From JAJFTV01 sp036825755 (GTDB lineage Bacteria > Chloroflexota > Anaerolineae > Anaerolineales > Anaerolineaceae): DNA of 37,017 nucleotides. The stretch covers positions 1 through 37,017 of the forward strand of contig DAISXR010000025.1 of NCBI GenBank assembly GCA_036825755.1, read 5' to 3'. Positions 7,898-16,485 of this stretch are shown here, in pieces (position 1 is the stretch's first letter; every line of letters starts with the position of its first letter). The notes beneath the pieces are model-generated. The model ran no database searches. It was given only the letters and a program-made list of their open reading frames with translations, and was not told the origin of the DNA. Both the position numbers and the translations under genes were made by a program.

Positions 7898-8350
7898 TTA
7901 TTCGGTTGGGGTCACGTCTTTCTCGAACACCAGCGCATCCTCGCGACCGCTGTAATAATGCCGCCAGATATCAATTTGTCGATAACCCAGGCGAATGTAC
8001 AGTCTCTGAGCGTTAATATTGGTCCGCCGTACACACAGGCGCACTTTAGGCATTTGCAGGTTGATCTCAGCCACCAGCATCAGCGCGGTGGCGATGCCCT
8101 GGTTGCGATACTCCGGCAGTACCCCCACCGTGGTCACCCAGCCCACGTTTTCACGATGATGCTGGTCACCGGCAATGAATCCCACCATTCTGTCTTCGAT
8201 GGTCGCTTTATAGCGGATGGACGCGGGCAGGGTAAGCACCGCAATCAAATCCAGCATCGGCCAGGCATCTTTCTCAAAGCAGATTTGCTCCAGCCGGTGA
8301 AGGTCCTTTGCATCACGCCAGGTGGCGGGTGAGATGGAAAATTGGTTCAT
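7898..8350 (-). CDS. GNAT family N-acetyltransferase
   Basis: A 150-residue acetyl-CoA dependent transferase resembling RimI-type enzymes. The acetyl-CoA pyrophosphate loop is seen as VGVLPEYRNQGIATALM (RNQGIA at about 82-87), followed by the usual NINAQRLYIRLGYRQIDIWRHYY motif B region. The substrate could be a ribosomal protein N-terminus or a small molecule; the sequence does not decide. The start ATG has AGGAG only 2 nt upstream, unusually close. The terminator of the SPFH-NfeD unit lies directly before it, so expression may depend on readthrough or on a promoter within that short interval. Confidence 0.88.
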   Translation of the reverse strand: MNQFSISPATWRDAKDLHRLEQICFEKDAWPMLDLIAVLTLPASIRYKATIEDRMVGFIAGDQHHRENVGWVTTVGVLPEYRNQGIATALMLVAEINLQMPKVRLCVRRTNINAQRLYIRLGYRQIDIWRHYYSGREDALVFEKDVTPTE

Positions 8351-8362
8351 GGCTCCTGATAT

Positions 8363-8394
8363 AAAAAGAGGGCAGGCATAGTTTGCCTGCCCTC
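8363..8394 (-). terminator. Intrinsic terminator of the NfeD-SPFH operon
   Basis: On the minus strand, GAGGGCAGGC (8394-8385) and GCCTGCCCTC (8377-8368) form a perfect 10-bp GC-rich stem with a 7-nt loop, followed by TTTTT (8367-8363). It sits 9 nt after the SPFH stop and 12 nt before the acetyltransferase start. Confidence 0.9.
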
Positions 8395-8403
8395 AGGTCA
8401 CAT

Positions 8404-9306
8404 TTATTCCTGTTCGCGTTTCTTCAAAAAGTCGGTTAACAACGAGGTGAATTCCATCGGGAAGATGAACTTGGTTGCGGGGCTTTCGGCCATGCGCTTC
8501 AGCGTTTCAAAATACTGCAGTGTCATGGTTTGCGTGTCAACGGTTTGGGCGATCTTGTAAATTTCGCCCAGCGCATCGGCAAAACCTTCAGCGCGCCGCA
8601 GTTGTGCTTCGCGTTCGCCCTCAGCCACCAGGATCGATGACTGTTTGACGCCCTCTGATCGCAAAATGGCGGCTTGTTTTTCGCCTTCAGCTACATTGAT
8701 CGAGGCTTCACGCTTACCGGTTGATTCGGTCACCATGGCGCGCCGTTCGCGCTCCGCCTTCAACTGGCGGTTCATGGCTTCCTGTACTTCACGCGGCGGT
8801 GAAATCTCCCGGATTTCTACATTGGTTACCTTGACGCCCCACCGTTCGGTGACCTCGTCAAGGCGCGTCCGCAGCGAGTTGTTGATCTTTTCGCGTTGAG
8901 ATAGCACATCATCCAGCAGAATACCGCCGATGACAGCCCGCAGCGTGGTGGTGGCAATACCCTGCGCGGCCGCTTCAAAGTTGCCGACTGCCAGTACGGA
9001 TTGTACGGGGTCAAAAACCTTGAAGTACCACAGGAAATCGATGTTGATGGGGGCATTGTCGAGCGTGATGGAGGTCTGGGTGGGGATTTCACGCACCAGT
9101 TCGCGTAAATCTACACGCACTGCTTTATCCACAAACGGGATGAGCAGAATCAGACCCGGACCGCGCGCACCGATGCAGCGACCCAAACGGAACACCACCA
9201 GGCGTTGGTACTCAGGCACGATCTTGATGGCGTTGATCAGAAAAACGACCAACAGCAGGATCACACCGCCTACCAGACAGGTTGTTGTGGTCAACAAGTC
9301 TTGCAT
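8404..9306 (-). CDS. SPFH/band 7 (stomatin/slipin-like) membrane protein
   Basis: A 300-residue band 7 protein that forms ring-like scaffolds in the membrane and often modulates proteases or lipid domains. One N-terminal transmembrane helix (about 8-25) is followed by IVPEYQRLVVFRLGR and GARGPGLILLIPFVDKAVRVDLR, the start of the PHB domain. NVEIREISPPREVQEAMNRQLKAERERRA leads into a long charged coiled-coil (about 175-245), with the repeated AEGE/SEG pattern common in stomatins. The start has AGGAAAGGAG just upstream. It lies 51 nt downstream of nfeD; this pairing is conserved widely, and NfeD C-terminal domains bind SPFH partners in known systems. Confidence 0.93.
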   Translation of the reverse strand: MQDLLTTTTCLVGGVILLLVVFLINAIKIVPEYQRLVVFRLGRCIGARGPGLILLIPFVDKAVRVDLRELVREIPTQTSITLDNAPINIDFLWYFKVFDPVQSVLAVGNFEAAAQGIATTTLRAVIGGILLDDVLSQREKINNSLRTRLDEVTERWGVKVTNVEIREISPPREVQEAMNRQLKAERERRAMVTESTGKREASINVAEGEKQAAILRSEGVKQSSILVAEGEREAQLRRAEGFADALGEIYKIAQTVDTQTMTLQYFETLKRMAESPATKFIFPMEFTSLLTDFLKKREQE

Positions 9307-9357
9307 TGCTTTACTCCTTTCCTGGATTACCCAAAAGATGAATAACAGAGATCCGGG

Positions 9358-10002
9358 TTATTTTTCCGGATCCGTTGATGTTTCTGATGACTGTGTCTCT
9401 TCAGGATGGGATATCTTCTCAACCCGCAGGACCAACCCCTCACGACCGGTCACCTTCACCTGATCGCCAGCCCGCAGGGGCTGGCTGGTACGGGCTGTCC
9501 ATTCCTCACCCATCACGTACACGCTGCCTTCTTCATCAATATCTTCGCTTACCTCGCCGGTCTGACCGGTCAGAGTATCCAGATCAAAGGCGGGGTGCTG
9601 AAAAAAGGCTTCCACGCTTCGGCGGCCAATAATCCACAGGATGAACAGAACGGCAATGGAAACCACCACCACCAGCAACGGGTCGATGGCGGGTTTACCC
9701 TCGACAAAGGGGAACAAAAACACGGTGCCAACCGCCAGACACACCACGGAAACCAACAGCAGAAACCAGCGTTTATACCATCGCAGTGAGACGACGAAGG
9801 ATACTGCCGAAATGAGGATCAACGCCAGCGCCCAGATCTGCACCGGCAGCCTGAACAAAGCGTAACCCGCCAGAAAGAGAATAAACAGAGAAAATACTTC
9901 GAGCAGACCGGTGCCCGGAGACATCAATGCCAGCACAGCCATGACAAAACCGGTCATGAGCAGCACATAGGCAACATTGGGATCGAGAAGAAAGTCCATC
10001 AT
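9358..10002 (-). CDS. NfeD-like membrane protein with C-terminal OB fold
   Basis: A 214-residue protein without the N-terminal ClpP-like protease of long NfeD, so a short-form NfeD. Hydrophobic helices run through roughly residues 9-140 (several TM segments, including VLALMSPGTGLLEVF near the start). A soluble OB-fold follows: LTGQTGEVSEDIDEEGSVYVMGEEWTA then G-x-V-x-VTGREGLVLRVEKI, the usual NfeD pattern. The start is taken at ATG 10002, with AGGA upstream; a second ATG follows immediately. The longer reading from 10068 has no ribosome site. It is first in the unit with the SPFH gene and probably anchors or organises that protein at the membrane. Confidence 0.9.
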   Translation of the reverse strand: MMDFLLDPNVAYVLLMTGFVMAVLALMSPGTGLLEVFSLFILFLAGYALFRLPVQIWALALILISAVSFVVSLRWYKRWFLLLVSVVCLAVGTVFLFPFVEGKPAIDPLLVVVVSIAVLFILWIIGRRSVEAFFQHPAFDLDTLTGQTGEVSEDIDEEGSVYVMGEEWTARTSQPLRAGDQVKVTGREGLVLRVEKISHPEETQSSETSTDPEK

Positions 10003-10079
10003 AAGCCGTTTTCCTGTTCGCCTGCCCCGCTGAGTACCATGATGCTGTGGACTTAAGTGATTGCACAATAACTGGTTCC

Positions 10080-10085
10080 ATTATA
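10080..10085 (-). promoter_or_regulatory. Candidate -10 element for the nfeD-SPFH unit
   Basis: TATAAT on the minus strand, 78 nt before the nfeD start, in the 139-nt space after the glycosidase gene. No good -35 is present at 16-18 bp, so support is moderate. Confidence 0.35.
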
Positions 10086-10141
10086 CCTGAAGCCGATTCG
10101 GAAATATACCGGATGGGTTGCTTTTCCGCCTGGCAAACCGG

Positions 10142-11464
10142 TTACATCAGGCGGGAGGCGTATTCTGATGGTGACCCGGTACTCAGGTCGCATTCAAAGA
10201 TGCACAGACTATCCGGAATGGGTATCTGCCCATGCTCCACACGAAATAACTCATCGGTGACCAGATCCTTCACCTCGCCATCCGCTGCATGCACCGGAAT
10301 ATTGCCGGCAGCCCCGCTGATGTTGAAGATACCGCACAGGCTGTTTTTCCCATTCAGCCAATAAGCGGTTACAGCCGGTTCGGCGGTGCTGAACACCAGC
10401 CGGCCGTGCTGTTGAGCGGGATGCTTCTTTAATGCTGTCAGGCGTGTGAGCAGCGGTTGGTGTTCAAACTGGCCCCACATTACCGGCTCTGCATCAAAAA
10501 GGGAGGGTCGTATCCTGGCCCCTGATTCCTGGCCGGCGTAGATGAGAAATGGTCCCTGGTTGAAAGCCTGCAAGCCCGTCCAGGCCAGCGCCCGGGGCGG
10601 GGCAGGAATCACAGCCATCACACGGTTCTGGTCATGATTTTCCACATAGCGAAGCTTGTGCGCGTTGGCAGGATAGAGAGCGCTTTGAAACTGGAGCAAG
10701 TCCAGAAAGTCGGAAACCGGGATTTGACCGGTCATGGCCTGCACCTGAACCGGCCAGATGTCGTAGTCATAACAAATATCGAAAGCCTGAAACAATTCAC
10801 CGTCTGAATGCGCCCGTAAACCGTTTGCTCTCCGGCTGGTCACAAACCCGGCGTGCACCGATTCGGCCAGCCAGATCAGTGCCGGATTGACCCTCTCCAG
10901 TTCTACACGGGCTTTTACCCAAAAAGTAAGCGGCACCAGCGAAGCCACATCGCAGCGGAAACCGTCCACCCCCATACCCACCCAGAAGAGCAGTGTATCG
11001 ATTAAGTAGCGTTCCAATGCCGGGTTGGGATACTTCAGGTCAATCACATCACTCCACTCCGGCACAGTGGTGACAGGTTTACCCTGCGGATTCTGATGAA
11101 ACCAATCCGGGTGATCCTGCACCAGCAGGGAATCATGGGCGGTATGGTTGAACACCACGTCCAGCATCACCCGCATCCCTTGCTCATGGGCTTGAGCCAG
11201 AAAGTGCTGAAAATCGGCCAGTGTGCCATATTCAGGATTGATGGCGCGATAATCGCTGATAGAATACGGGCTGCCCAAAGTGCCTTTACGGTTTGGCTTG
11301 CCAATGGGATACACCGGCAGCAGGTGTAGCACATCCACCCCCATGGAGCGAATGCGCGGCAGATCAGCTTCCAGGGCCGTAAATGTACTCTGCGGTGTGT
11401 GATTTCGTACAAAAATCTGGTAGAAAACCAGGTTCTGATATTCTTGAGGTGTGCTGTCTGCCAT
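10142..11464 (-). CDS. GH13 (alpha-amylase family) glycosidase
   Basis: A 440-residue alpha-amylase family enzyme acting on alpha-glucosidic bonds. All four GH13 conserved regions are visible: region I LDVVFNH (about 101-107), region II GFRCDVAS with nucleophile Asp172, region III WLAES with acid/base Glu201, and region IV ENHD with Asp278. There is no signal peptide, so it is cytoplasmic and probably acts on imported oligosaccharides or stored glucan; the exact linkage is not predictable. I chose ATG 11464 because AAGGGG precedes it; the longer frame from 11533 lacks a ribosome site and would begin upstream of the likely transcription start. A short beta-sandwich-like C-terminal part follows the barrel. 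Confidence 0.92.
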   Translation of the reverse strand: MADSTPQEYQNLVFYQIFVRNHTPQSTFTALEADLPRIRSMGVDVLHLLPVYPIGKPNRKGTLGSPYSISDYRAINPEYGTLADFQHFLAQAHEQGMRVMLDVVFNHTAHDSLLVQDHPDWFHQNPQGKPVTTVPEWSDVIDLKYPNPALERYLIDTLLFWVGMGVDGFRCDVASLVPLTFWVKARVELERVNPALIWLAESVHAGFVTSRRANGLRAHSDGELFQAFDICYDYDIWPVQVQAMTGQIPVSDFLDLLQFQSALYPANAHKLRYVENHDQNRVMAVIPAPPRALAWTGLQAFNQGPFLIYAGQESGARIRPSLFDAEPVMWGQFEHQPLLTRLTALKKHPAQQHGRLVFSTAEPAVTAYWLNGKNSLCGIFNISGAAGNIPVHAADGEVKDLVTDELFRVEHGQIPIPDSLCIFECDLSTGSPSEYASRLM

Positions 11465-11533
11465 TTTTCCCCTTGCCGGGGTTACCGGTGAGAACCCCGT
11501 CTCCGGTTTGTACTGAGATGTCTTATCAATCAA

Positions 11534-11561
11534 ATAGTAGGCAATTTGCCTGTATGAACAA
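11534..11561 (-). promoter_or_regulatory. Promoter of the GH13 gene with palindrome in the spacer
   Basis: Minus strand TTGTTC (11561-11556), 16-bp spacer, TACTAT (11539-11534). The spacer contains the perfect palindrome AGGCAATTTGCCT (11539-11551 on the plus strand), a candidate operator where a repressor would block polymerase. Confidence 0.45.
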
Positions 11562-11579
11562 ATGTTTCCTTAATGATTG

Positions 11580-11606
11580 TTGACATGTGTATACGAATAT
11601 TATACA
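11580..11606 (+). promoter_or_regulatory. Candidate promoter of livJ
   Basis: TTGACA (11580-11585) and TATACA (11601-11606) with a 15-bp spacer, slightly short. An overlapping TTGTTG (11577-11582) gives 18 bp. The leader to the livJ start would be about 65 nt. Confidence 0.45.
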
Positions 11607-11676
11607 GTTTTTAAGTCGTCGCCAATCCCAATTAATGTTTTTTTACAATCTAGGTTTTTGAGAAAAGGAGAATTGC

Positions 11677-12861
11677 ATGAAAGGCAAGTTTTTCGTCGTA
11701 TCTTTTCTTATCCTTGCGCTGCTGACCAGTATGTCAGCCTGCGCGAAAGCGCCTGCTGCAGAAGCAACCGCACCTGCAGAAGAAGCCGCCGCACAGGAAA
11801 CAGCAGAGCCAATCCTGATCGGGGTGCTTGCTCCTCTTACCGGGCCCATCTCCGCTTACGGTCAGGATCAGGTCAATGCCGTGAAAATGGCCATTGAAGA
11901 AATCAACGCAGCCGGCGGTATTTTGGGACGTCAGCTAACCATGCAGGTGGAAGACGATGAAAAGAAACCTGAACTGGCAGCATCTCTGACCCAAAAGTTG
12001 ATCGAAGACGGCGTGGATGTCATTATTGGTGGTATGTCCAGCTCATCCACCATCGCCGGCGGCCCCATTGCCGAACGCGCCCAGATGCTGATGATCAGCC
12101 CGTGGTCCACCAACCCCAAGGCTGCTGAAGGCGATTGGGTATTCCGGGCCTGCTTCTCCGATGAATTCCAGGGCCGCATTGAAGCCACCTACGCGGTAGA
12201 ACAGCTCGGCTGCAAAGCCCCTGCCATGCTGCTGGATGTGGGCGATGATGGCTCCAAGGGCCAGGGCGAAGTGGTGAAAGCCACCCTCGAAGAACTGGGT
12301 GTGCCGTTGGTTGCGGTTGAAAACTACTCAAGCGGTGACCGTGACTTCAAAGCCCAGCTCACCAAGATCAAGAGCTTCAACCCCGACTGCCTGATCACCC
12401 CCAACTACTACGGCGAAGATGCCCTCATCCGTGTTCAGATGAAAGAACTCGGCATGGATCTTCCCATGATTGGCGGCGATGGTAACGACGCCCCCGAATT
12501 CTTTGAGATTGCCGGTGAGGCCGCTAATGGCTTCAGAATGACCACCCACTACGCACCGGATGATCCCCGCCAGGCCGTGCAGGATTTCAGCGCCAAATAC
12601 AAAGAGCTTTACGGCGAGGCCCCTCGCAGTACCGCAGCCCTTTCCTATGACGCCGTGATGCTGTACAAACTGGCCGTTGAAAAAGCCGGCTCCTTCGATA
12701 AGAACGCCATTCGCGAGGCGCTGGCCGGTCTGAAAGACGTGACCAGTCTGATCACTGCATCCGTCTTCAGCATGGATGAAACCGGTACCGGTATTAAAGC
12801 CCTGACCGTTGTAAGAGCGGAAAACGGCGGCTGGGTATTTGATTCAATCGTCGAACCCTAA
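11677..12861 (+). CDS. livJ: Branched-chain amino acid-type ABC transporter substrate-binding lipoprotein
   Basis: A 394-residue periplasmic-binding-protein type I lipoprotein (Peripla_BP_6, LivJ/LivK family). The signal peptide ends in a lipobox with Cys22 (SMSAC), followed by an Ala/Glu/Pro-rich linker, then IGVLAPLTGPISAYGQDQVNAVKMAIEEINAAGGILGRQL, shown here only as the recognised family opening. The Cys anchors it to the outer face of the membrane. It captures amino acids or related compounds for the following LivHMGF components. The ribosome site AAAAGGAG lies 7 nt before the ATG. A strong hairpin separates it from livH, which would let the binding protein be made in excess. Exact ligand uncertain: leucine-type amino acids are the family default, but the ort genes downstream suggest other amino acids are possible. 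Confidence 0.93.
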   Translation: MKGKFFVVSFLILALLTSMSACAKAPAAEATAPAEEAAAQETAEPILIGVLAPLTGPISAYGQDQVNAVKMAIEEINAAGGILGRQLTMQVEDDEKKPELAASLTQKLIEDGVDVIIGGMSSSSTIAGGPIAERAQMLMISPWSTNPKAAEGDWVFRACFSDEFQGRIEATYAVEQLGCKAPAMLLDVGDDGSKGQGEVVKATLEELGVPLVAVENYSSGDRDFKAQLTKIKSFNPDCLITPNYYGEDALIRVQMKELGMDLPMIGGDGNDAPEFFEIAGEAANGFRMTTHYAPDDPRQAVQDFSAKYKELYGEAPRSTAALSYDAVMLYKLAVEKAGSFDKNAIREALAGLKDVTSLITASVFSMDETGTGIKALTVVRAENGGWVFDSIVEP

Positions 12862-12882
12862 TATCGTAATTTCGTGAACACG

Positions 12883-12934
12883 CAAACAAGCAGGCGTCAC
12901 CCAAAACGGCCGCCTGCTTGTTTGGGATTTATTT
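12883..12934 (+). terminator. Intercistronic hairpin/attenuator between livJ and livH
   Basis: CAAACAAGCAGGCG (12883-12896) pairs perfectly with 12911-12924 over 14 bp with a 14-nt loop. Only a broken T-tract (GGATTTATTT) follows, so termination is probably partial, or the hairpin protects the livJ message 3' end. Confidence 0.75.
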
Positions 12935-12971
12935 CCTTCTTTGGCTGAATTCAGCAGAATGAGAAAATTTT

Positions 12972-13859
12972 ATGGATGCTCTTTCAACAGTTCTGCAGCA
13001 GGTGATCAATGCCATCCAACTGAGCAGTGCTTATGCGTTAATCGCCGTGGGATATACCATGGTGTATGGCGTGCTCAAATTGATCAACTTTGCTCATGCA
13101 GATATTTTTATGGTGGGCGCGTACGTTTCCTACTTCGTTTACCAGTGGATTAAAGCGCCCTTCCTGGTTTGCCTGGGAGCGTCGATGATCTTTTGCGCGC
13201 TCCTGGCCGTGCTGATCGAGCGGATTGCGTACAAACCGCTGCGCAATGCCCCTCGCCTTTCGGTCCTGATTACTGCCATCGGTGTTTCTCTCACCCTTGA
13301 ACATGGTACCCGCGCCACCATCGGACCGGAGTACCGTCCCTTTCCCGAAATCCTTCCCAAAATTACCCACCAGTTCGGCGGGGTATACATCACCGAAGCC
13401 ATGTTTTGGGCTCTGCTCACCTCGGTGGTGTTGATGGGCATTCTTACCTACATCGTCCGTTACACCTATCTGGGAAAAGCCATGCGCGCCGTTTCATTTG
13501 ATAAGGAAGCGGCTATGCTGATGGGCATCAACATTGACCGTGTGATCACCTTTACCTTTGCACTTGGTGCAGCCGAAGCCGGTGCCGCCGGGGTGGTATG
13601 GGGTCTTGCGTATCCCATGATTGATCCCTATATGGGCATGATCCCGGGCATCAAAGGCTTTGTCGCTGCGGTTGTGGGAGGAATTGGCAGTGTACCCGGT
13701 GCGCTAGCCGGCAGTTTCATTATTGGTACCGTCGAAACTGCCACAGCGGCCGTTCTGCCATCCATGTATCGTGACGCCATCTCGTTCGCCATTCTGGCGT
13801 TGGTTCTGATTGTTCGTCCCACAGGCATCTTCGGCATTGGCTCAGTCGAGAAAGTATAG
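12972..13859 (+). CDS. livH: Branched-chain amino acid ABC transporter permease LivH
   Basis: A 295-residue integral membrane permease of the LivH family (BPD_transp_2). Typical sequence is seen at the N-terminus (SSAYALIAVGYTMVYGVLKLINFAHADIFMVGAY region) and in the C-terminal GIKGFVAAVVGGIGSVPGALAG loop, which is the LivH/LivM consensus facing the ATPases. About eight hydrophobic segments are present. The ribosome site is weak (GAG only), so its level may be set by coupling or by readthrough of the hairpin before it. It is 6 nt upstream of livM, with which it forms the channel. Confidence 0.95.
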   Translation: MDALSTVLQQVINAIQLSSAYALIAVGYTMVYGVLKLINFAHADIFMVGAYVSYFVYQWIKAPFLVCLGASMIFCALLAVLIERIAYKPLRNAPRLSVLITAIGVSLTLEHGTRATIGPEYRPFPEILPKITHQFGGVYITEAMFWALLTSVVLMGILTYIVRYTYLGKAMRAVSFDKEAAMLMGINIDRVITFTFALGAAEAGAAGVVWGLAYPMIDPYMGMIPGIKGFVAAVVGGIGSVPGALAGSFIIGTVETATAAVLPSMYRDAISFAILALVLIVRPTGIFGIGSVEKV

Positions 13860-13865
13860 GATAAA

Positions 13866-14909
13866 ATGGCTGACCTGATTAAATCTGAAGCAATAAAAAC
13901 GAAGAGCAGCCGTTTCTTTAAAGGGCGTATCGCCTTTATCGCCATCTGGGCACTGGTCATTGTGGGGCCCATCTTCCTGGTCCCGCTGCTGCGCAAGGCT
14001 GAAATACTAACCGGTTACTCCAACGATGTGTTAGCCCGCGCCTGCATCGCCGTGATCATGGTGGTCGGATTGAACCTCATCAACGGGTTCAACGGTCAGT
14101 TTTCCATCGGCCATGCCGGGTTTATGGCGGTAGGTGGATACCTGGCTGCCATGTTGACCACCAAACCCGAGTTTTCCGCCTTTCTGATCGGCCCGGAATG
14201 GTTCAAATTTCTCACCGCCACACTGGCGGGTGGGTTGATCTCGGCCAGTATCGCGCTGTTGATCGGTATTCCCTCCTTCCGGCTGCGCGGTGACTACCTG
14301 GCCGTGTTGACGCTTGCCTTCAACATGATCATCGTCAACTTCTTCACCAACCTTGAATATCTGGGCGGCCCGCGCGGTTTACCGGGCGTAATGGATTACA
14401 CCAACTTTACCTGGATCTGGATCTGGCTGATGATCACGGTGCTGGTGGTGCGCAACTTGATCCACTCTTCTCACGGGCGGGCCATCATGTCGGTGCGCGA
14501 CAATGAGACCGCCGCTGAGCTGGGCGGCGTGGACACCCGCAAGTACAAACTGATCTCCTTCGCGGTTGGCTCTTTCTTTGCCGGTGTGGGCGGCAGTTTG
14601 CTGGCGCATCATGTGATGTTCATCAACCCTTCCATGTTCAATATTTTCAAATCCTTCGATTATCTGTTGATGCTGTACCTGGGCGGTGTGGGAAGCATCA
14701 CGGGGTCAGTGGTGGGCGCCGTGATCTGGACGATTTTGCAGGAGCTTTTACGCGGGTTGGGCGCCTTCCATATGGAAGTCTGGCGTCTGGTAATTGGTCC
14801 CGTTCTCCTGATCATCCTCATGATCTGGCGTCCAAAAGGTCTGCTGGGTGGATTTGAGATTGGTCTCTTCAAAAAGAAAGATGCAGGTAAAGATGACAAC
14901 GCTTCTTAA
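13866..14909 (+). CDS. livM: Branched-chain amino acid ABC transporter permease LivM
   Basis: A 347-residue permease, the second channel subunit. Characteristic blocks are LNLINGFNGQFSIGHAGFMAVGGYLAA near the first third, GIPSFRLRGDYLAVLTLAFNMI in the middle and VRDNETAAELGGVDTRKYKL, the cytoplasmic coupling region common to LivM. Hydrophobic segments run throughout. GGAT precedes the ATG and overlaps the end of livH. The last 17 nt overlap the start of livG, indicating translational coupling. Confidence 0.95.
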   Translation: MADLIKSEAIKTKSSRFFKGRIAFIAIWALVIVGPIFLVPLLRKAEILTGYSNDVLARACIAVIMVVGLNLINGFNGQFSIGHAGFMAVGGYLAAMLTTKPEFSAFLIGPEWFKFLTATLAGGLISASIALLIGIPSFRLRGDYLAVLTLAFNMIIVNFFTNLEYLGGPRGLPGVMDYTNFTWIWIWLMITVLVVRNLIHSSHGRAIMSVRDNETAAELGGVDTRKYKLISFAVGSFFAGVGGSLLAHHVMFINPSMFNIFKSFDYLLMLYLGGVGSITGSVVGAVIWTILQELLRGLGAFHMEVWRLVIGPVLLIILMIWRPKGLLGGFEIGLFKKKDAGKDDNAS

Positions 14910-15663
14910 AATTGAAGGACTGTCAAAGTATTTCGGAGGGCTGGCTGCCGTTAATAATTTCCATCTTGATTTGGGAGAGGGTGAACTGATCGGTTTGATC
15001 GGCCCCAACGGTGCAGGTAAAACCACCATCTTTAACCTCATCACCGGTGTGTATAAACCCACAAGCGGAACCATTACATGCGGCGGCAGAAACCTGGTCG
15101 GTTTGAAATCCCACCAGATCACCGCGCGGGGGATCTCGCGCACCTTCCAGACCATTCGTCTGTACGGCGATCTTTCGGTATGGCAAAACGTAGCCATGGG
15201 CAGCCAGTTCCGCGTGAAGTACAACCTGGCCGATGCCATTTTGCGGCTGCCGGCTTACTACCGGGAAGAAGAAGCCATCCGCAAGAAAGCCTTCGAATTG
15301 CTGGATCTGTTTGGTCTGCATAATCGCAGATACGAGCTGGCCAAAAACCTGCCGTATGGCGAGCAGCGCCGGTTGGAGATCTGCCGCGCTTTGGCCGCGG
15401 ATCCGGAGCTTTTGCTGCTGGATGAACCTGCCGCCGGGATGAACCCCAACGAGGTGAATGAATTGCTGCGGCTGATCCGCTGGGTACACAAGGAATTCAA
15501 GCTGACCACCATCCTGATTGAACATCAGATGAAACTGGTGATGCAGATCTGCCCGCAAATTGTGGTGATCGATTTTGGCCAGATCATTGCCACGGGAACC
15601 CCGGCGGAAATCCAGAACAACCAGAGTGTGATTGAAGCCTATCTGGGAAAGCTGGAGGATTAG
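14893..15663 (+). CDS. livG: Branched-chain amino acid ABC transporter ATPase LivG
   Basis: A 256-residue ATPase subunit. Walker A GPNGAGKT is at about 37-44, the signature is the variant LPYGEQRRLEI (LivG proteins commonly have YG in place of SG), and Walker B plus catalytic Glu is LLLLDEPAAGMNP. A switch His is seen in LIEHQMKLVMQ. ATG 14893 is preferred because AGG lies 5 nt upstream and it overlaps the livM end by 17 nt; upstream in-frame ATGs have no better support. It hydrolyses ATP with LivF to drive import through LivHM. Confidence 0.95.
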   Translation: MTTLLKIEGLSKYFGGLAAVNNFHLDLGEGELIGLIGPNGAGKTTIFNLITGVYKPTSGTITCGGRNLVGLKSHQITARGISRTFQTIRLYGDLSVWQNVAMGSQFRVKYNLADAILRLPAYYREEEAIRKKAFELLDLFGLHNRRYELAKNLPYGEQRRLEICRALAADPELLLLDEPAAGMNPNEVNELLRLIRWVHKEFKLTTILIEHQMKLVMQICPQIVVIDFGQIIATGTPAEIQNNQSVIEAYLGKLED

Positions 15664-15668
15664 AACCG

Positions 15669-16433
15669 ATGAGCAAACAACAAGAAATCACCCAAACCGC
15701 ATCCGCGCCCGCACAGAACGAGGCGGTGCTGGATGTGAATGACCTGCATGTTTCCTACGGAGCCATCCGTGCTCTCAAAGGGATTTCCTTCTACGTGAAC
15801 AAAGGCGAAATCGTCACGTTGATCGGTGCGAACGGGGCCGGAAAATCGACCACGCTGCGCACCATCTCCGGGTTGCTGAAACCCACCCAGGGCAGCATCA
15901 CCTTTCTGGGGCAGGATCTGACCGCGATCACCGCCGACCGAATTGTTCAGGAAGGTGTGGCGCATGTACCCGAAGGTCGGCGTATTTTTGCAAATCTGAC
16001 CGTGCTGGAAAACCTGGAATTGGCTGCCTGGGTGCGGCGAAATCAAAAATCGGCTGTTGCGGCTGACTTTGAGCGTGTATACTCGCTGTTTCCGCGCCTG
16101 AAAGAGAGAATCAAACAGCGGGCCGGTACATTAAGCGGCGGTGAGCAGCAGATGCTGGCCATCGGGCGCGCCCTGATGACGCATGGCAAACTGGTGCTGA
16201 TGGACGAGCCATCCATGGGTCTGGCGCCGGTGCTGGTGCAGGAAATTTTCCGCATCATCCAGGAGATCAATGAACAGGGTACCACCATCCTGCTGGTAGA
16301 GCAGAACGCGCGCATGGCGCTCAAAGTGGCCAGCCGCGCCTATGTGATGCAGACCGGCGAGATTGTCCTTTCAGGCAACGCCGCCGAGCTGGCCGCCAAC
16401 GAAGAAGTGCAAAAAGCGTATCTGGCGGGGTAA
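15669..16433 (+). CDS. livF: Branched-chain amino acid ABC transporter ATPase LivF
   Basis: A 254-residue second ATPase subunit. Walker A GANGAGKS is at about 53-60, the signature LSGGEQQMLAIGRAL is canonical, and Walker B reads LVLMDEPSMGLAP with a switch His replaced by Gln in LLVEQNARMAL, as is normal in LivF. It carries an extra N-terminal segment of about 18 polar residues. GGAGG at the end of livG is 9 nt before the ATG, and only 5 nt separate the genes. Last gene of the liv unit, closed by a hairpin 53 nt downstream. Confidence 0.95.
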   Translation: MSKQQEITQTASAPAQNEAVLDVNDLHVSYGAIRALKGISFYVNKGEIVTLIGANGAGKSTTLRTISGLLKPTQGSITFLGQDLTAITADRIVQEGVAHVPEGRRIFANLTVLENLELAAWVRRNQKSAVAADFERVYSLFPRLKERIKQRAGTLSGGEQQMLAIGRALMTHGKLVLMDEPSMGLAPVLVQEIFRIIQEINEQGTTILLVEQNARMALKVASRAYVMQTGEIVLSGNAAELAANEEVQKAYLAG

Positions 16434-16485
16434 GAAACTCTGCCAGCCGTAACCTTGAAGATCAAATGAACTGAAGGATCCATTT

